DNA of 64,000 bases, from contig CM065175.1 in assembly GCA_033026295.1 (NCBI GenBank), positions 20,036,837-20,100,836 of the forward strand, given 5' to 3'. The first letter of the stretch is position 1. Each line of letters begins with the position of its first letter. The DNA comes from Channa striata (lineage: Eukaryota > Chordata > Actinopteri > Anabantiformes > Channidae). Positions 33,901 through 47,166 of the stretch are shown here, one piece after another. Position numbers and translations under genes: made by a program. The notes beneath the pieces were generated by a model. That model was not told the DNA's origin and did no database searches. It was given only the letters and a program-made list of their open reading frames with translations.

Positions 33901-35639
33901 GTTTTTCCTGGATTCGTGCTTGACACTTGAATGGAAACACGTTGCTTCCACACTTGTACTCCTACTTGCACCTCTAATCATGCAGACCCGCTGAAAGCAA
34001 ACAAATCACGCAGCGCCCCCTCCGCCTCTTCCGGGGCGTATCAGCGTTACAACTTAGCTTCAAGATTAATTTTTTGCAGTCTGTGCGAAAATAAGCAACT
34101 TTTACCTGCATTTGAAGTGATGTTTTGCTAAGCAGCAGTTCCTTTTTACCTGTCATCCCACTGGCATGGGACATTGACTTGACTCTCTGGTCACTACATA
34201 AGTTTGTCCCACATTTCTCAGAATCCCACAATGCCTTGCAAAGTGATTTGCACATGTCAGAGAGGAAATGAATAGGATTGACATTCGCAGCACTTCGCAC
34301 CACGCTCATGGGGTCTTAATGGTAAGACCTGCATGAGAAAATACACAGGCCTGACTTTGGGAAACAGTAATGCAGCGTAGAGATAATTGCAGGATCAGAC
34401 CCAGATGGCAAGGTATGGCCAGCTCCTGCTGATGCGAGGAAGAGATTACATAAGTAGAAATAAACCAGAAAAAGGGGGACATGTTTCATTAGTGTCACTG
34501 GTGCTAGATCTATATTTGGAGCATGAGCCCACAGAAACAGACGTGCACGGATGAAAATAGCCTTTAATAGCCCAGTTTGGGAGCTTTATTCCATTCCACT
34601 CTCCTGCCACAAGGATAGTGACAGACGGAGCGCACTCCGCAGAGAGCAGCTCTTTTCGCCCAATCACAGTGCTCCCTCGGGCAGGCAAGGAAGGAGGAGA
34701 GTGTGGGAAAATAGGAGAGGGGTGGAGGAATGGGGGGGGTGGAGATATAGAAGGACAAGATGTGGCAACAAGAATGAGCTCAAAGCTAAAGCGGTTGTTG
34801 TTTGAGAAGCTATTTAGGAATGATCCTCCAAATAAGCACCAATATTTAAGCGCTGACTCCCTTATCGTCATCTAATGTACAGATATGAGGGTGACACTGC
34901 AGCAGGCGTCTTAAAATGGAACATTATTTTAAAGTTAACAGATAAAATGTACCGCCTAAGTTGTATTATTTTCTGCACTGCAGTGTTTTTGCATCTGTAC
35001 TATATGTTCTTAAATTAATTTATGAACTAGTTTGTGGCTACATGTGTCCTGTTGTGCAACAAAACAGCAACATTTTCTAGATAGCAGAGTTCCAAAGTGG
35101 CTTCAGACAGGAGCATAGACAGTCCCTGCTGCTAGAGTTGGGTGGGGGGCTGGGAGAGAGTGGGTGGTAGAAACCCAATCTCCTCGTATTGGGTGCCCAA
35201 TGCCCCCAGAGGGAAAGCAAGAAACAAGAGGCCCAGCTGTCCTTAACAATGGACCTGCCCCTCACCAGGCATGACTCAAAAGGCCTCTTTCAGGCTCCAG
35301 TCTCTCAGTGGGCTGCTTCCAGGGAAACCAGCCAGGACATGCTTACATCCAGGCAAACGTGTCTGTGTCTGTTTTGGAAGGGCTTATGCGCTAGTGTGCA
35401 TCTGTATGCACACATGCTCATATACGTGCACATGGGAGCAGCTAAAACTGATTTTTTTCAGTGCTGAACTTTGTTCTGCTTTGTTGCATAGTGGGAGATT
35501 TTTTGTTCACAGAGTGAGTGAACACCAAAAGACTGAGCACACGCGTGTCAGAGCTTCTCACACGCGCCTTTGAAGCCTTCGTGGGGGGCTGATAATCAAA
35601 CGATTAACTGAATCATTCTTAATGCTGTCGCTGACTTTT
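31000..35639. other. Gene-free DNA, possible conserved non-coding stretches
   Basis: No coding exon is supported. A short GT run lies at 31090-31106. At 31627-32130 several frames on both strands are open at once, reflecting few stop codons and not a protein family. A purine-rich run with eight G lies at 34683-34760. The stretch 31720-31990 is a candidate for conservation, untested. Confidence 0.45.
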
Positions 35640-35900
35640 ATAGATCCATCCATTCATCTATCAATATTCTGCTGCTCAGTCGGGTCACGGTGGCGTCAGG
35701 TTAACTGGTGCAGGCCTGAGCAACACGTTTCTCTCCTACTGCGGAACCCAAGGCTGAATGAGGCACATATTGTATTCTCAGCAATATATTCCATCCAAAA
35801 AGGCCCCAATGGAGGATGACCTCAAGTCGTCGTGATCAGATGCAGAAGTGTCTCAGGCGGCTGCTTTTAATTCACAGGGTCAGTGTCTCTACCCCAAACC
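35640..35900. repeat. Degenerate interspersed repeat
   Basis: ATCCATCCATTCATCTATCA, then GGGTCACGG, and further on GATCAGATGCAGAAGTGTCT and TCAGTGTCTCTACCCC, resemble in order a long teleost repeat that usually begins with tandem ATCC units. The copy is poor and its boundaries are approximate. Confidence 0.4.
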
Positions 35901-38900
35901 CCTTCACATTGGTGACCGGGTTACTGAGAGTGTGGACAACGTCCATTTCCTGCCAAACACATACACCGAAGCTGAAGAAATCATACTAATGGTGCGGATA
36001 CTTTTACATTTACTCGTGATATCAACGCAACAACTGCCAACAATACTAGTGAGTGTCGTCCACATCGCCATCAATGAATGACTAAATGTAAAGGTAAAAT
36101 ACTGTCAATTTCCCAACGTTGTTTTTGCGTCATGTCCTCTTCCGCGTCTTCCTACGCCTTCCTTTCTGCTCTGTCATGTACTTACATCTCATGTAAAGTT
36201 TCCTGTTCTGCCACTGAGGTCCTTCTGGTGGATGCTAATACCTTCAGCCCTGTTCTGTGGAGTTTGTTGCTGATGTCACTGACTGTCATTGTTCGTTTTT
36301 CTTCACACTTTTTAACCTAATGTTTTTTTTACCAGCTTCATGCAGCTCATGGACATTTAATGGCAGGTTCCCCCCTCAGGTCTAGTTTCGAGTGGGGGTC
36401 TCAGAGAATGTTTCAGGTGACCTTATTCCAAAGGACAGATACAGTGTGTATTATATTTTCCGGCATTGCTCATTAGTGCGTACTTTTGTTAATCTGAACG
36501 ATCCCTGTTAAATTAATAAATATGTTTATTCAACTTTTTCATACCAACTTTTCCTCAGCCTGCCTCATCTTCACTGACCCAGTTAATGATTCACTTAATC
36601 CAACATTTTCCGGGATGCATTTCCCCCGAGAATGTACCTGCAACTGCAGTTTAGGGGTTGTAGTGTGTTCCAAATAAAAAAAATGTTTCGTCTTTGCGAG
36701 ATTTATTTTGAATGCACTATGTGTGCTCATATATCAGAATGACCTTTTCCAACTGCCTTTGATGACTACTGGGTTACAGAGACCTAGAGTTTCGCATCTA
36801 ATGAACGTGCACATGTGAAGCCTAGTACTTCTACTGTCCAGTGTGTACGAAGGTGTGTGGGGGTGGTATTGACAGCTATCGTGACTTGTCACTACACTCA
36901 ACTGGTCAACACACTGGGAGCCAATATGGATTATGATCTGCCACAAGCCCGTTAGCCAATTGCTTTGCTGGGGATGAACCGTGTAATCTGTCCTGTGAGA
37001 CTGAGACCATCTCGCCCTTAACGTTCGCCTCCAAACTGAACATGCTGACGAACTACATTTTCTCCTCATGATCGTTGTCAGTTTGTGAAGGTTTTTATTT
37101 GTTGTTGTTGATAAATATTATTTGTGCTGTCAATGGACCCTTCCTGTAATACCTTATATAATTCAGTGAAAACTCATAATAATGTTCTGCCGTAAATACC
37201 ACAGTGTATCTGGTGTTTTTATTAGCTTAGAAATATTGTCTCCGTGGATGTTAGTGACTTTGATGAAAATCAGATCTCGCTCCTTTAGCAACTTATGTTC
37301 AAAACCATCAAATTGCCAACCTTTCCATCATTTTCCAACTTTTCCTTTTTAGTAACTGTACATTTCACTTAAAACGTGATTGATGAATTACATCATATAA
37401 GAGACTCTGTCAAAGCCTGTTGTAAAGTAATAAATGATGATAAGCCTGAGCAGGTAAAACTTATGCCATTTCCCCACATGAACTCTGGACAATGTGATTC
37501 CACGTGTCTGGCACACAGCGGGAGATCATCAGACACAATCTCACATGGGGAGAAGCGGCTCGGAGAGGTACGTGTTTTGTCTGAAGCACATTGAAGCCAT
37601 GGCAAGCCAGACAAACACAACACACTCTTTTTAGATGCTCCAGACAGTTTACTGCTTTATCTCCACGTTCGTAGGTGGCTCGTAGGATAAATTCCAGCTA
37701 ATGTCCGGGCTTATCACATTCGGGATGATGTCTACAGAAGTGCGGGGTCGTAGCGCACATATAAAAGGAGCTTTAGTTATTGGATTTACTTTGTATTTCA
37801 CTGGAATTGTGCGTGTTTCACACACCCAGTTTTGCTAACTGGAGGAGCTGGAATGGAGCAACATCTCATGCCTGCGAGTAACGAAAAGGCTTCTCTGCCC
37901 TCTCTGTAATGGCACATGGTCCTGTACACTGCTCATTTAATTCGAGGGAATTACATTCCCGACCATTTAATTTCTGAGTTTATGATAAGTTTATGTCAAA
38001 TCCAGGACCATGTCACACTGACAGCTGATGCAGAGGCTCCGGTGCACACAGGTATTCATCTCACGCTGCCCCCTGGACACACGTCGACCTTGAAATAAAA
38101 GTGCTCCTGGGTTTAGGCTTCCTCTGAACACTCAGCATCAATGTGTATTTTATTACCCGTTCTATTTCTTAGAATTAAAGCATATTGCAATAAGTCAACA
38201 TAGTAAGAGATTAATGTTACCCAGAATATGTTGACTAAATTTGTAATTAATGGGTTTTTAGAAGGGCCCCAATCCAGGAGGCATAAATGCAGTTCATGCA
38301 AAACAGGTTTATTAAACACCCGCCAAATCCAGGCAAGACTCGGACTGTAAAAAACACAATGCTCAATTCTAAGAGTCTGAAAAAAGCTTTGTCTTTCATA
38401 TTGTTCCAGTCAAAGAAAAATATCCAACAAATGACACCATGTGTTAATCGGCCAAAGAGAACAGATGAACCAGCAACGAGTGAACGAAAAGCCACTGACT
38501 TTGGACCATGACATTTTAGTTACACCCGGATACGGGTGTGTGTGGCTGAACCAGAGGAAAAACCAAACAAAGAACAAGGTGGAGCTGACAGGTAAAGACC
38601 AGGAGGAGACCATGGCACAGATGATGACATCATGCCCCGCCACCTCCAACAAGTTGGCTCAGAAATGTCCAAAAATATCAATAACTAATAACAAAAAGGA
38701 AAAGCAGAATGAGCATGAGAGGCAGTGGGGGTCTGGAGCATCGCCAAGCAGGACGAGTGTGGCCTCTAACACCTGCCCCACAAAAGTTATCAGTTTAAAG
38801 TGTTTTAATTGTGAGGATCAGTCAAAAAAACCGGGAGTGGACGGACTGTGTGCCACCGCCCGCTGGAGCACATCGCCCAATGATGTGACTTCGCCTCGTG

Positions 38901-41049
38901 TTTTGGCCCGTCGACCGCCCTGCTGCATTAGCGCACTTCCCCCGTTGAAATGATTGAGACGGTCTGTGTTGTCGCACGCATGGTGAAAGTCTGTCTTAGC
39001 CCAGTCTTACCAACTGGGGGAAGGGAACAGTAACGAAATATTCACTGCAAGAGCCTGGCAGTGGTCCCACACGTCCTAATTCAGAAATCCCTGATTCAAT
39101 CAAGGCCATATGTTATGATTTTTTTTCTCTAAAGTCACACGTGCATCTGTGACATACAGTAATTGTGATCTTAAAGCCTAATAATGTGCTGCACAGAAGA
39201 ATGATCTCAGTCTGTTTAGTGACTTACGCAACGTTTACATTGAAAACTTACTCCATGTTTAAAATGCTAGAAATGATTTGCAAATACTTGATGATCAGCT
39301 GTGGATCTCTCATGATCATCCCCTTCAGCTGTCAGTTTGTGCTGCGTGCATGAGTTGATGAGTGTGTGCATTAGCGCGTGAAGTTTAAGTAAATACATTT
39401 GGGAGACAGACGTGTGGGCACGACAAAGAGAGGACGATTTTTCTGTGTGCGATGGTGTTCTGTGTAGGTGACGGTCCCCTGGGTATTTCCCGCCAGCGAG
39501 GTCTTTATTCCGTGCTGCACAAACACAGCCAGCGCTTCGCGGGGGAAAGCACCAGTCAGTTAGTTTCAGGATTTAATGCAAAGACTTCCCCTCCCCCAAC
39601 ACAACAATGATCCTCACCCACTTGCGGACATGGGCATGCATGCAAGCTACACACACACTGTACACCCGTAGGCATATGTGAGAATGTTTCACACACACAC
39701 ACATGCCCAGGGTCTCTCTCCTTCACACACCTCCCCCTAGCCTCCCCCCCCTCGATTCGTGGCAACCCCAGTGCTGATACCATCTCATTTTATCTCAGTT
39801 TCATCAGCCAACTCCCCGTCCTCTTCAGCAAGAACTGTTTTCCTCTTCCCTTACGTTTGCACTTGTACCTTCGGTTTGGCTTCCTTACAACCAGTATCAG
39901 AATGGTCGTATTTATCTATTCGTAAAATATGAAATAAAGAGAATCACGAACGCCGTGATTGGCACCTGTGTTGGTGGGTTTTGGGAGTGAGTTTGATGGT
40001 TTACGAAACAAAACAGGAACAATGTGGATTTAAGACAAATCAAAGAGGGGCACAAAAATATGCACTATGGGAAATGATTAGGCGGTTGCATCCAATTGCA
40101 TCACCACCCTTGGCAACTCCACATAACAAGCCGTACTGGTCACACATTATAAACTCAAAGATTTGAAAAGCAAAGCATGATGTAATTTGACAAACATCAG
40201 GCAAGACGCAACAATGCCTGTGAAATGTGATTTATTACTGATGCTCTTGTGTTCATGGTTATGTGCGCCTGTAATTACACATTTCCCCTTTTCACCATTT
40301 CAGACATCATTTCTAAAGCCCAGGAAAATCCTAAATATTCCTTACCTGCTGAGATATCTCATTTTCTCTGGCAGGAGAGCCATAAAGTGAAGGATTAGGG
40401 TCTGGGTGTGTCATAAATCACTTTTACCGATTTGATTTGAAGTCCCTATAGCAGCTAAGGTTTTACACTCTCAACATCTTTTTCAGCCACATTTCTACGT
40501 CACTGTTGTCCTCCTGCTGCAAACAATATTGTCACATCATCCAAACGGTTAAATTGCTAACCCCTTCTGTGTATTATTCTGTAATATTCCATCAGACGTC
40601 TGGTGTCAAATATCTGACAAATAGCTTGATGATCCGGGTTGTTCACACCCCTGTTGCCTTGTATCGTGGTTCCCTTGTTACTTCCCTTGCTCTGTGGTCA
40701 AGTACTTTCTATTGTATATCCCACACAGATTTATACTTTCTCAACTACCTTTTGAAAACAACCTCCGAAGAGTCTTTTTCTAAATATGTAGTAGTAAAAT
40801 AAACCCTGATAATGATTAAAGCTGCAGTGAGCTGCGTCGTCCATTATCCCTCTGCGCTGCTTTTGTGCACAGATGATTAGTCCATCGCTTACTGAGACGG
40901 GCACTTTGGTAAATTGGCCCCGATTCCACACAGTAAATAGTTGCAGTTATTGTTTACAATGACAGTGGACACATTTTGTTTGCTTGCTTTTTGGTCTTGT
41001 TATTTGTTATATATTTTTTTCCTGTTTCCTGAATGTGTTGGAAAGTATA
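35901..41049. other. Gene-free DNA
   Basis: No coding exon or RNA gene is supported. The plus-strand open frame 38441-38953 (170 codons) is lysine- and glutamine-rich, has no recognisable domain and no splice or codon signs of a gene. A short AC run lies at 39690-39703. Confidence 0.5.
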
Positions 41050-41053
41050 CACC

Positions 41054-41064
41054 CACACACACAA

Positions 41065-41092
<28 letters not shown>
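41054..41092. repeat. (AC)n microsatellite
   Basis: Nearly pure AC run with one AAAC interruption, likely polymorphic. Confidence 0.95.
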
Positions 41093-41098
<6 letters not shown>

Positions 41099-42013
41099 GC
41101 AGGAAAATTGAAAGTCTGCCACTGAAGTTCTGCAAAGTAGTGCCTGAATCCACTTCCTGTGACAGACAATAACAGGAAGTGGTTAACAAGATCCCTGACA
41201 AGCTTCCCTAGTGGTGGAAATGTGAAAACTGCTGGACACACCTATACTATTTATTTTGTTCACAAAAAAAATACAGGATACAAATTCTGAGCAGCAGGAA
41301 ATGGTGGAGCCACTCATTTGACTGAGTCATCCATGCGAGCAAACCATGTACAAACACATAGTAAAATATGTTATGTAGTTACTGCTAAAATATAACAAAA
41401 CCTAAATAATCTTACTGATTCATACATTATGGTTTTATTTGTGTTGCTAGATGGTTTAATCCTATAAACACAATCTATCACTGTATGTTTTTAGGATAGT
41501 CACGGTTCAAATTTTCACACCATTAGTCTTAATGTCAACAGGTTGGTATTGACACAACAATCTGCTGATACCGTATAGACATATATATATCTGTGAGGCT
41601 TTACAGGCACAACAGTGCTTGAGCTGAACGTTAATATCAATGTGCTAATATGCTCACAGTGACAACCATGTCCTGTTGATGCAGGTATAATATTTACTTT
41701 CTCAGGACAGGATGGAAACGACATGAGTTTTGTAGAAATATGGTCCTCAACCAAACTACTGAACCATGTGAAATGTTCTATTTATGGCGGAGTTATATTA
41801 TTCACCACTTAATTGGGATACATCATCATCAGTCATTCTGGGAATTATGAGAGTGATGATTGCACAAGAGTTCCATCGAGTAGCTGTTGAGATATTTTAG
41901 TCTGGAGCAAAGTAGTTGACTGACCTTTGAACAGTCATTGCCTTCCATAGAGCTGTGACCATAGCAAGACTGGATTTCTCACTGGAATTATATTTATACA
42001 ACCAACATTTTGT

Positions 42014-42033
42014 AAAAAAAAAAAAAAAAAAAA
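42014..42033. repeat. Poly(A) run of 20
   Basis: Uninterrupted A on the plus strand; possibly the relic tail of a retroposon, but no body was recognised. Confidence 0.85.
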
Positions 42034-42578
42034 TCACAGCGAGGCGTTCAGGGTGATTTTGAAAATGTTGTAGAAACCGCAGGGCTAAATTGCTGCATTG
42101 CTGTTTCATGTACCAGTAAGACAATGAAAAATGATCCAAGAACAACAGATTTATTGTTTAAAGGTTATTGTTTACTTTTATGTATTACTAAAGTGATTTA
42201 TAATATAGAAGTTTCACAGCTTAGATCTGTGCTTAGATCTCGAGGCATTATGAAATGCATAAATGCAACCTTATATTACAACATTCCACCAGGAATGTGT
42301 GTGTTTATGTGGCCACTGCACTGCCGTGGGGTGATGCTAAACGTGTTGTACAAAAAAAATACAGATATGGTGTGGAAAGCAATCTAAATATGTTGTCAGT
42401 GAACATTTAGCTGATACACAGTGTGACACATTCATTAAAAATGTCTCCTAATTATGTTGATAAAAAGTACTTCAGGCAGCAATTAGTTTTTCTATTCTGT
42501 TGCAAATTAGTGGTAGGCGACACACATATTTTTCTCCGAATACAGAGCTGCACTGGGAAAAAATCCAGAGATACCAAC

Positions 42579-42601
42579 TTTTTTTTTTTTTTTTTTTTTT
42601 T
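42579..42601. repeat. Poly(T) run of 23
   Basis: Uninterrupted T on the plus strand, 545 bases after the A20 run and in opposite sense. Confidence 0.85.
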
Positions 42602-45600
42602 CCTGGCAAAAAGCCGCAATAGACCATGACATAATATGACCAAAGGACATGTTGTGTTAGAGTGGGAGCATGATTTTTGATTGCTCTTTTTCTTCATGCT
42701 GCTATTTGTGCCACAGCTTAGACCTTTTCTTTTGAAGGACTGTCAAGAGGCAATTTAGAAAAGATGGGAGTCTCCACCTGAAGTAGCAGAAGAAGACTAA
42801 AACGTTATAATTCCCCTTTCATGTGTATTGTATCACTTCGCTATGCGTTCTAATGGACATAACAGCTGCCATCTATGATATTTAATCTTTCCCAACCACA
42901 CATTCACAATTTAACATTCATGCTTACTTTAACCAGATGTGCTGTGCATTATTAAACGGTACCCGGTTCAGTATGTAACCTACCATCCTTAATAAGCATT
43001 CAGATCTGCCCCTACTAGAGAAGCACTTTCTCTTCACTGTCTGTAATTAATGTTCTTTGGGGGGATGTGTAAATATAGTTGCTCAGTCTTTTAGCCAATT
43101 ACGCAGAACAAAGACGGTGGATGTCAGCAGAATCCTCAGCGCTCTGGGAGCTCCCAGCACAACCAGGACTGACCTTCAGGCTTTCACTTCTTCGCTGCTC
43201 CTTATCAGCACACATTACTTTGTTTTTGTCATCCAGGCTTACTGCAGTCTTTCAAGGACAGTTTGTGGTATGAATTATGCCAGAAACAAACTTTAAATCT
43301 AAAGTTTTTTTTTTTCTTTTTACATAATTACCTTGACAAACAAACTCTTTGTGCTGGACCATCACGCTGCCCCATTTGTATGTTTTCCTGCTGCTGTTTG
43401 CTTGTGATGATCGGGTCAAAGAAGTGGCTTGTCAACGGGGGGGGACCTAGACTGTGTAGTACCCCTGAACAGGAGACGCATCTTTTGACAGAAGCAGATG
43501 ATACACGGGTTTCCTTAACGTAAACCACATGCACAAAAGGGGTGTCTCCCAGTTACCCATGACTAATAACGTTAGCTCGCTTCAGGACCACGGACAGTAA
43601 CTATCTGTTGTCCGACGCAGGTGCACATATAGGTGCCGCACCGTCCATACAGTGAAACAGAGCAGAGGAGCTTTACAGGCAAAAAGACATCCAGCTACGC
43701 CACATCACTTTCATGTCACGGTTGTAAATAACAGTTTTGACCTTAATTCAATTGCCCCAGTTTTTGCAATCCACAGACAGCAGGGACAGTCAACAAGAGG
43801 AAGAGAGGAAGGAGAGAGCGAGCCGAAAGGGCAAAGAATTCTTTCATGGGAGTGATTTTTGTTTGGGATATGAACATTTATTGATCAGGGAAGACCACTG
43901 ACCACAGTGAAGCCATTTTGACTCATAAAGGACCAGGTTTATTAAAAATTCACCTCATGTTGTTGAGATTTGGCCCTTCAAAGGCAAGTGTCAGGAGAGG
44001 ACTCGACTAAATGTGGTACATGACAAGAAACGTTTGGGAACCTGTGTTGTAATTTATTGCCTATAATGCTTCTCATTCCACAACAACATTTAGTAAAACA
44101 CCCCATTTCTGATGGCTCATAAATAATAAGTTCAATAAGTAACATGTAGTTTCATTATTAGATGTAATCTGTTACCTCATCAGTCAATGACTAATCAAGT
44201 AGTAAAAGGCTGTAGGTGATTCTGAGTGGTACATTTGCATCTGTTAGCCAGTCAGTGGAATTCCCAACATGAGGTCCAATGACATGTCTTTGCAAGTAAA
44301 GGAGGACATCATCGAAAACACTGGGAGAGGACAATACAACAGTTTGAAAGATTAAAAAAAAAAAAGAATTCTGTCCATGTTGAAGAAGAGTCATTGATAA
44401 CATCAAGTCAACACACTTTTGAGGAGAGAAGTTTGTTATTGTCAAAGTCTGGAGTCAGGAGAAGAAGGCTTTGGGAAAAAATACACAGGCTTCCCAACGA
44501 GGTGCAAACCACTGGTAACACTCAAGGACAGGAAGAGAAAGTCCTGCTTATGACGGGAACAAAATTCTGTGGACTTGCGATGCGAATGATGAAACGAATG
44601 ATGCGAAGAGAAAAGTATGGAGAGACAAAGGAACAGCTCATGATCTAAAGCATCATCAGTCTGTTTCATTATTTCTGAGTCAACAAAAATGAGGGTGTCT
44701 GTACAGAAATGACTGTAATTCCCAGAAGGTTAATGTCACACTTTTATCAAACCCCTTAAATTAAAGCTGAACTTCTTCTCACATTTCTAGCGTTTTTCTA
44801 AATTCTTTTTAAAATGTACAAACATTTATGAACCTAACTGTTGATTGTTCTGCGTAATTACCCAAATACTATGTATCAATAATGACAAGTGTCCCAATAA
44901 AAATATCTCTTATTACAGCTCAAAGGAAAAGAACACACTGCTTCACTCGTTACTGATCCGCTTTCAGTTCATCTTCATAACTCAAGACAATGTGACTAAC
45001 ATGACAGTGAGGAGCTGAACAGGACCCATAAAAAAAGTGCAGTGAACGGAGATAAAAATCAGGGACGACAGCCAGAGGTGTGGCTCATCGCCTACAGGAT
45101 GTCAGAAAAATGGGTCATACGTGTGAGAGGACTGATCCTTGAGTCTGAGCTGGAGAAAACAAAAGGACTGAAGCTTGCAACAGGAGACACAGGGGATGAT
45201 GGGATAGCACTGGGGGCAGGGACCACTGGTGGCCTTTTATTTAATTAGATTTAGTCTTGCTTGCATCCAACGGGGGGTTGCCAGGTTGGGGGTGAATGTG
45301 CTGTGCAAACAAACTGGACATTCATCAGCGCTGCCAATCACACTGGACGTGATTAAGTTACGCACCTTGTGGCCGCAGCGCCGGGGATAATGTTACACTG
45401 GCCGCCAAAGCAAACATTAGCACACCGCGCTCACAGGCTCAAAGGTCAAAAGGTGCAGGGCTCTGTTTTTACATCAATATCCAAACAGGTCACATTACCT
45501 TCTAAGTATGCAGTGTAAATTATCATTTAAGTATCGCGACCAAGTTAAAAGGTGAAGCCAGTCGGCGGAAGAGCTCGGTAATTGCGTGCTATTATTAGTG

Positions 45601-46344
45601 AAAGTTCCACAACTCATAGGTTGTGGAAAAATACCTGAGCAATGAGTTTCTAAGTGACCTACTGTGATAATATCTAAAGAGAATATGTCACATGGATGAG
45701 TTTATTATCAAATATCCTACAAATGAAACTATGTTTTATTTGCAGAGACCTTTGGCTTAATTCACAGAAACATTTGTCCTTTGTTAAAGCAAATCGAGGT
45801 GCTGTGTTCTTTCTTGTATCGACATGTCAGACACTGACATTATCCAGAAACTCCAGTAGCCGAGACAAATGAATATGATTTACGTGTATCAAACTGACAT
45901 ATGACAATGTCTGCAGCGAACCATAGGGGTGGCTGATGTTGTCATAGAGGGGGTGTCGTCTTCAATACCTGTTTTTATGCGTGTTTCATCGGTTGCTAAT
46001 ACGGCATAGTGTTTGTGCCAGCATGGAGCCGCAGCGTGGATCTGTGTTTGCAAACAGTTAATACTAATTCCAACGGTGTTTCTATTATAAACCCCAGTGT
46101 GTGTGGACATGTGGGCGAGGGTGGGGTTAAATCATATCGGAGACTCAACGTCTGCGATGGCATCACCCACGGACCAGACTCTGATGTGTCGGAAACATGA
46201 AGTATTAAGAAACAGAAAAATGTGTCAGGCTGATGTGACAAGTATTTCGTGTGGCCTCACCTTGCACATATCTTGGACTCTCTTGGGGAGTTGATTCACT
46301 GGATGCGAGTTATCTCAAGTTTAATTCAGCGAAATTCTCAGAGT

Positions 46345-47166
46345 TTCTTTTCTTTGCGAGAGCAGAAGTCATGCGGCAAGGCTCAGCATCTGGCAGCTTC
46401 AGCTGATCCTCCCACAGTCCGAAGAAGTTTGATCAGAAATGGCCTTTTGAGGAAGGATAGCAGCCAAGAAACCACTATTATCAGAAGAGAAATAGGTGAA
46501 AAGGCTGAGATATGCAAAAGATCACAAAGATTAAAGATCAGCAGAAAAGGGTCTAAAATGATGAATTTAAGTTTTAAAGTTTGGGGTCCAATCGACTACA
46601 ACATGTGAGAAGAAAACTTGGAGAAACGTGGAATAATGAGTGAAGCGTGGTGGAGGGTCTATCATAGTTCGGGGCTACACTTCTGCCAGTGGTACTGTTC
46701 AAATTGATGGAATCATAAATACTAAATAAAACACGAACAGCTTCTGGAAAGTGTTGGGTTTTTTTGCAAGACAATGGTCCCAGGCACACAGCTAAAGCAG
46801 CGTTATAAAAAAAAAAAGAACTATAAACTGTCGATAAAACAGTGACAATCACGGACTGGCCTTCACAGAGTCCAGATCAGAATATCATAAAGTGTGGGAT
46901 CACCTGGACAGACATAAAAGACGGCCTAAGTATAAAGAAGAACTCTGGGAAGGAAGCCAGGTATTATCTACCCGAAGTTTATTTAAGAAAACTTCAAGAC
47001 AGTCTCTTCAAAAGAATTCAAGATGTGCAGAAAGGTCATGCTAAAGACTGACTTCGCCTGTAGAAACTGTTTTTGAAATTGTTTTTGTAAAACACTGTTT
47101 AGTATCCTGTAGTTTTTTCATATATCTTCTGGTTATATGTCAATAAAGAGACTTGGGAATATACCT
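46345..47166 (+). pseudogene. Broken Tc1/mariner transposase and element
   Basis: Pieces of a Tc1-type DDE transposase can be read in shifting frames: TVRRSLIRNGLLRK near 46410-46450 (helix-turn-helix part), a GGGSIMVWG-like and CFSASG-like stretch near 46650-46690, a QDN-like stretch near 46770, DWPSQSPDQNII at 46855-46890 (catalytic-domain motif) and YLRKLQDSLFKRIQDVQKGH near 46980-47040. Stop codons and frameshifts separate them, so no active enzyme is possible. The 3' end keeps ATGTCAATAAAGAGACTTGG, a phrase typical of one fish Tc1 family. Terminal inverted repeats were not clearly delimited, so the boundaries are approximate. It is a DNA transposon fossil, with no sign of exaptation. Confidence 0.85.

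Larger units (their letters stand above)
41100..46339. other. Gene-free DNA with homopolymer runs
   Basis: No coding exon is supported. It includes an A20 run at 42014-42033 and a T23 run at 42579-42601, a purine-rich patch near 43788-43840 and a CpG-containing patch at 45300-45430 that might be conserved, untested. Confidence 0.5.

Noticed and set aside
38441..38953. 170-codon open frame, plus strand
   Set aside because: No known domain, no splice or promoter context; the lysine and glutamine richness follows from A-rich DNA.
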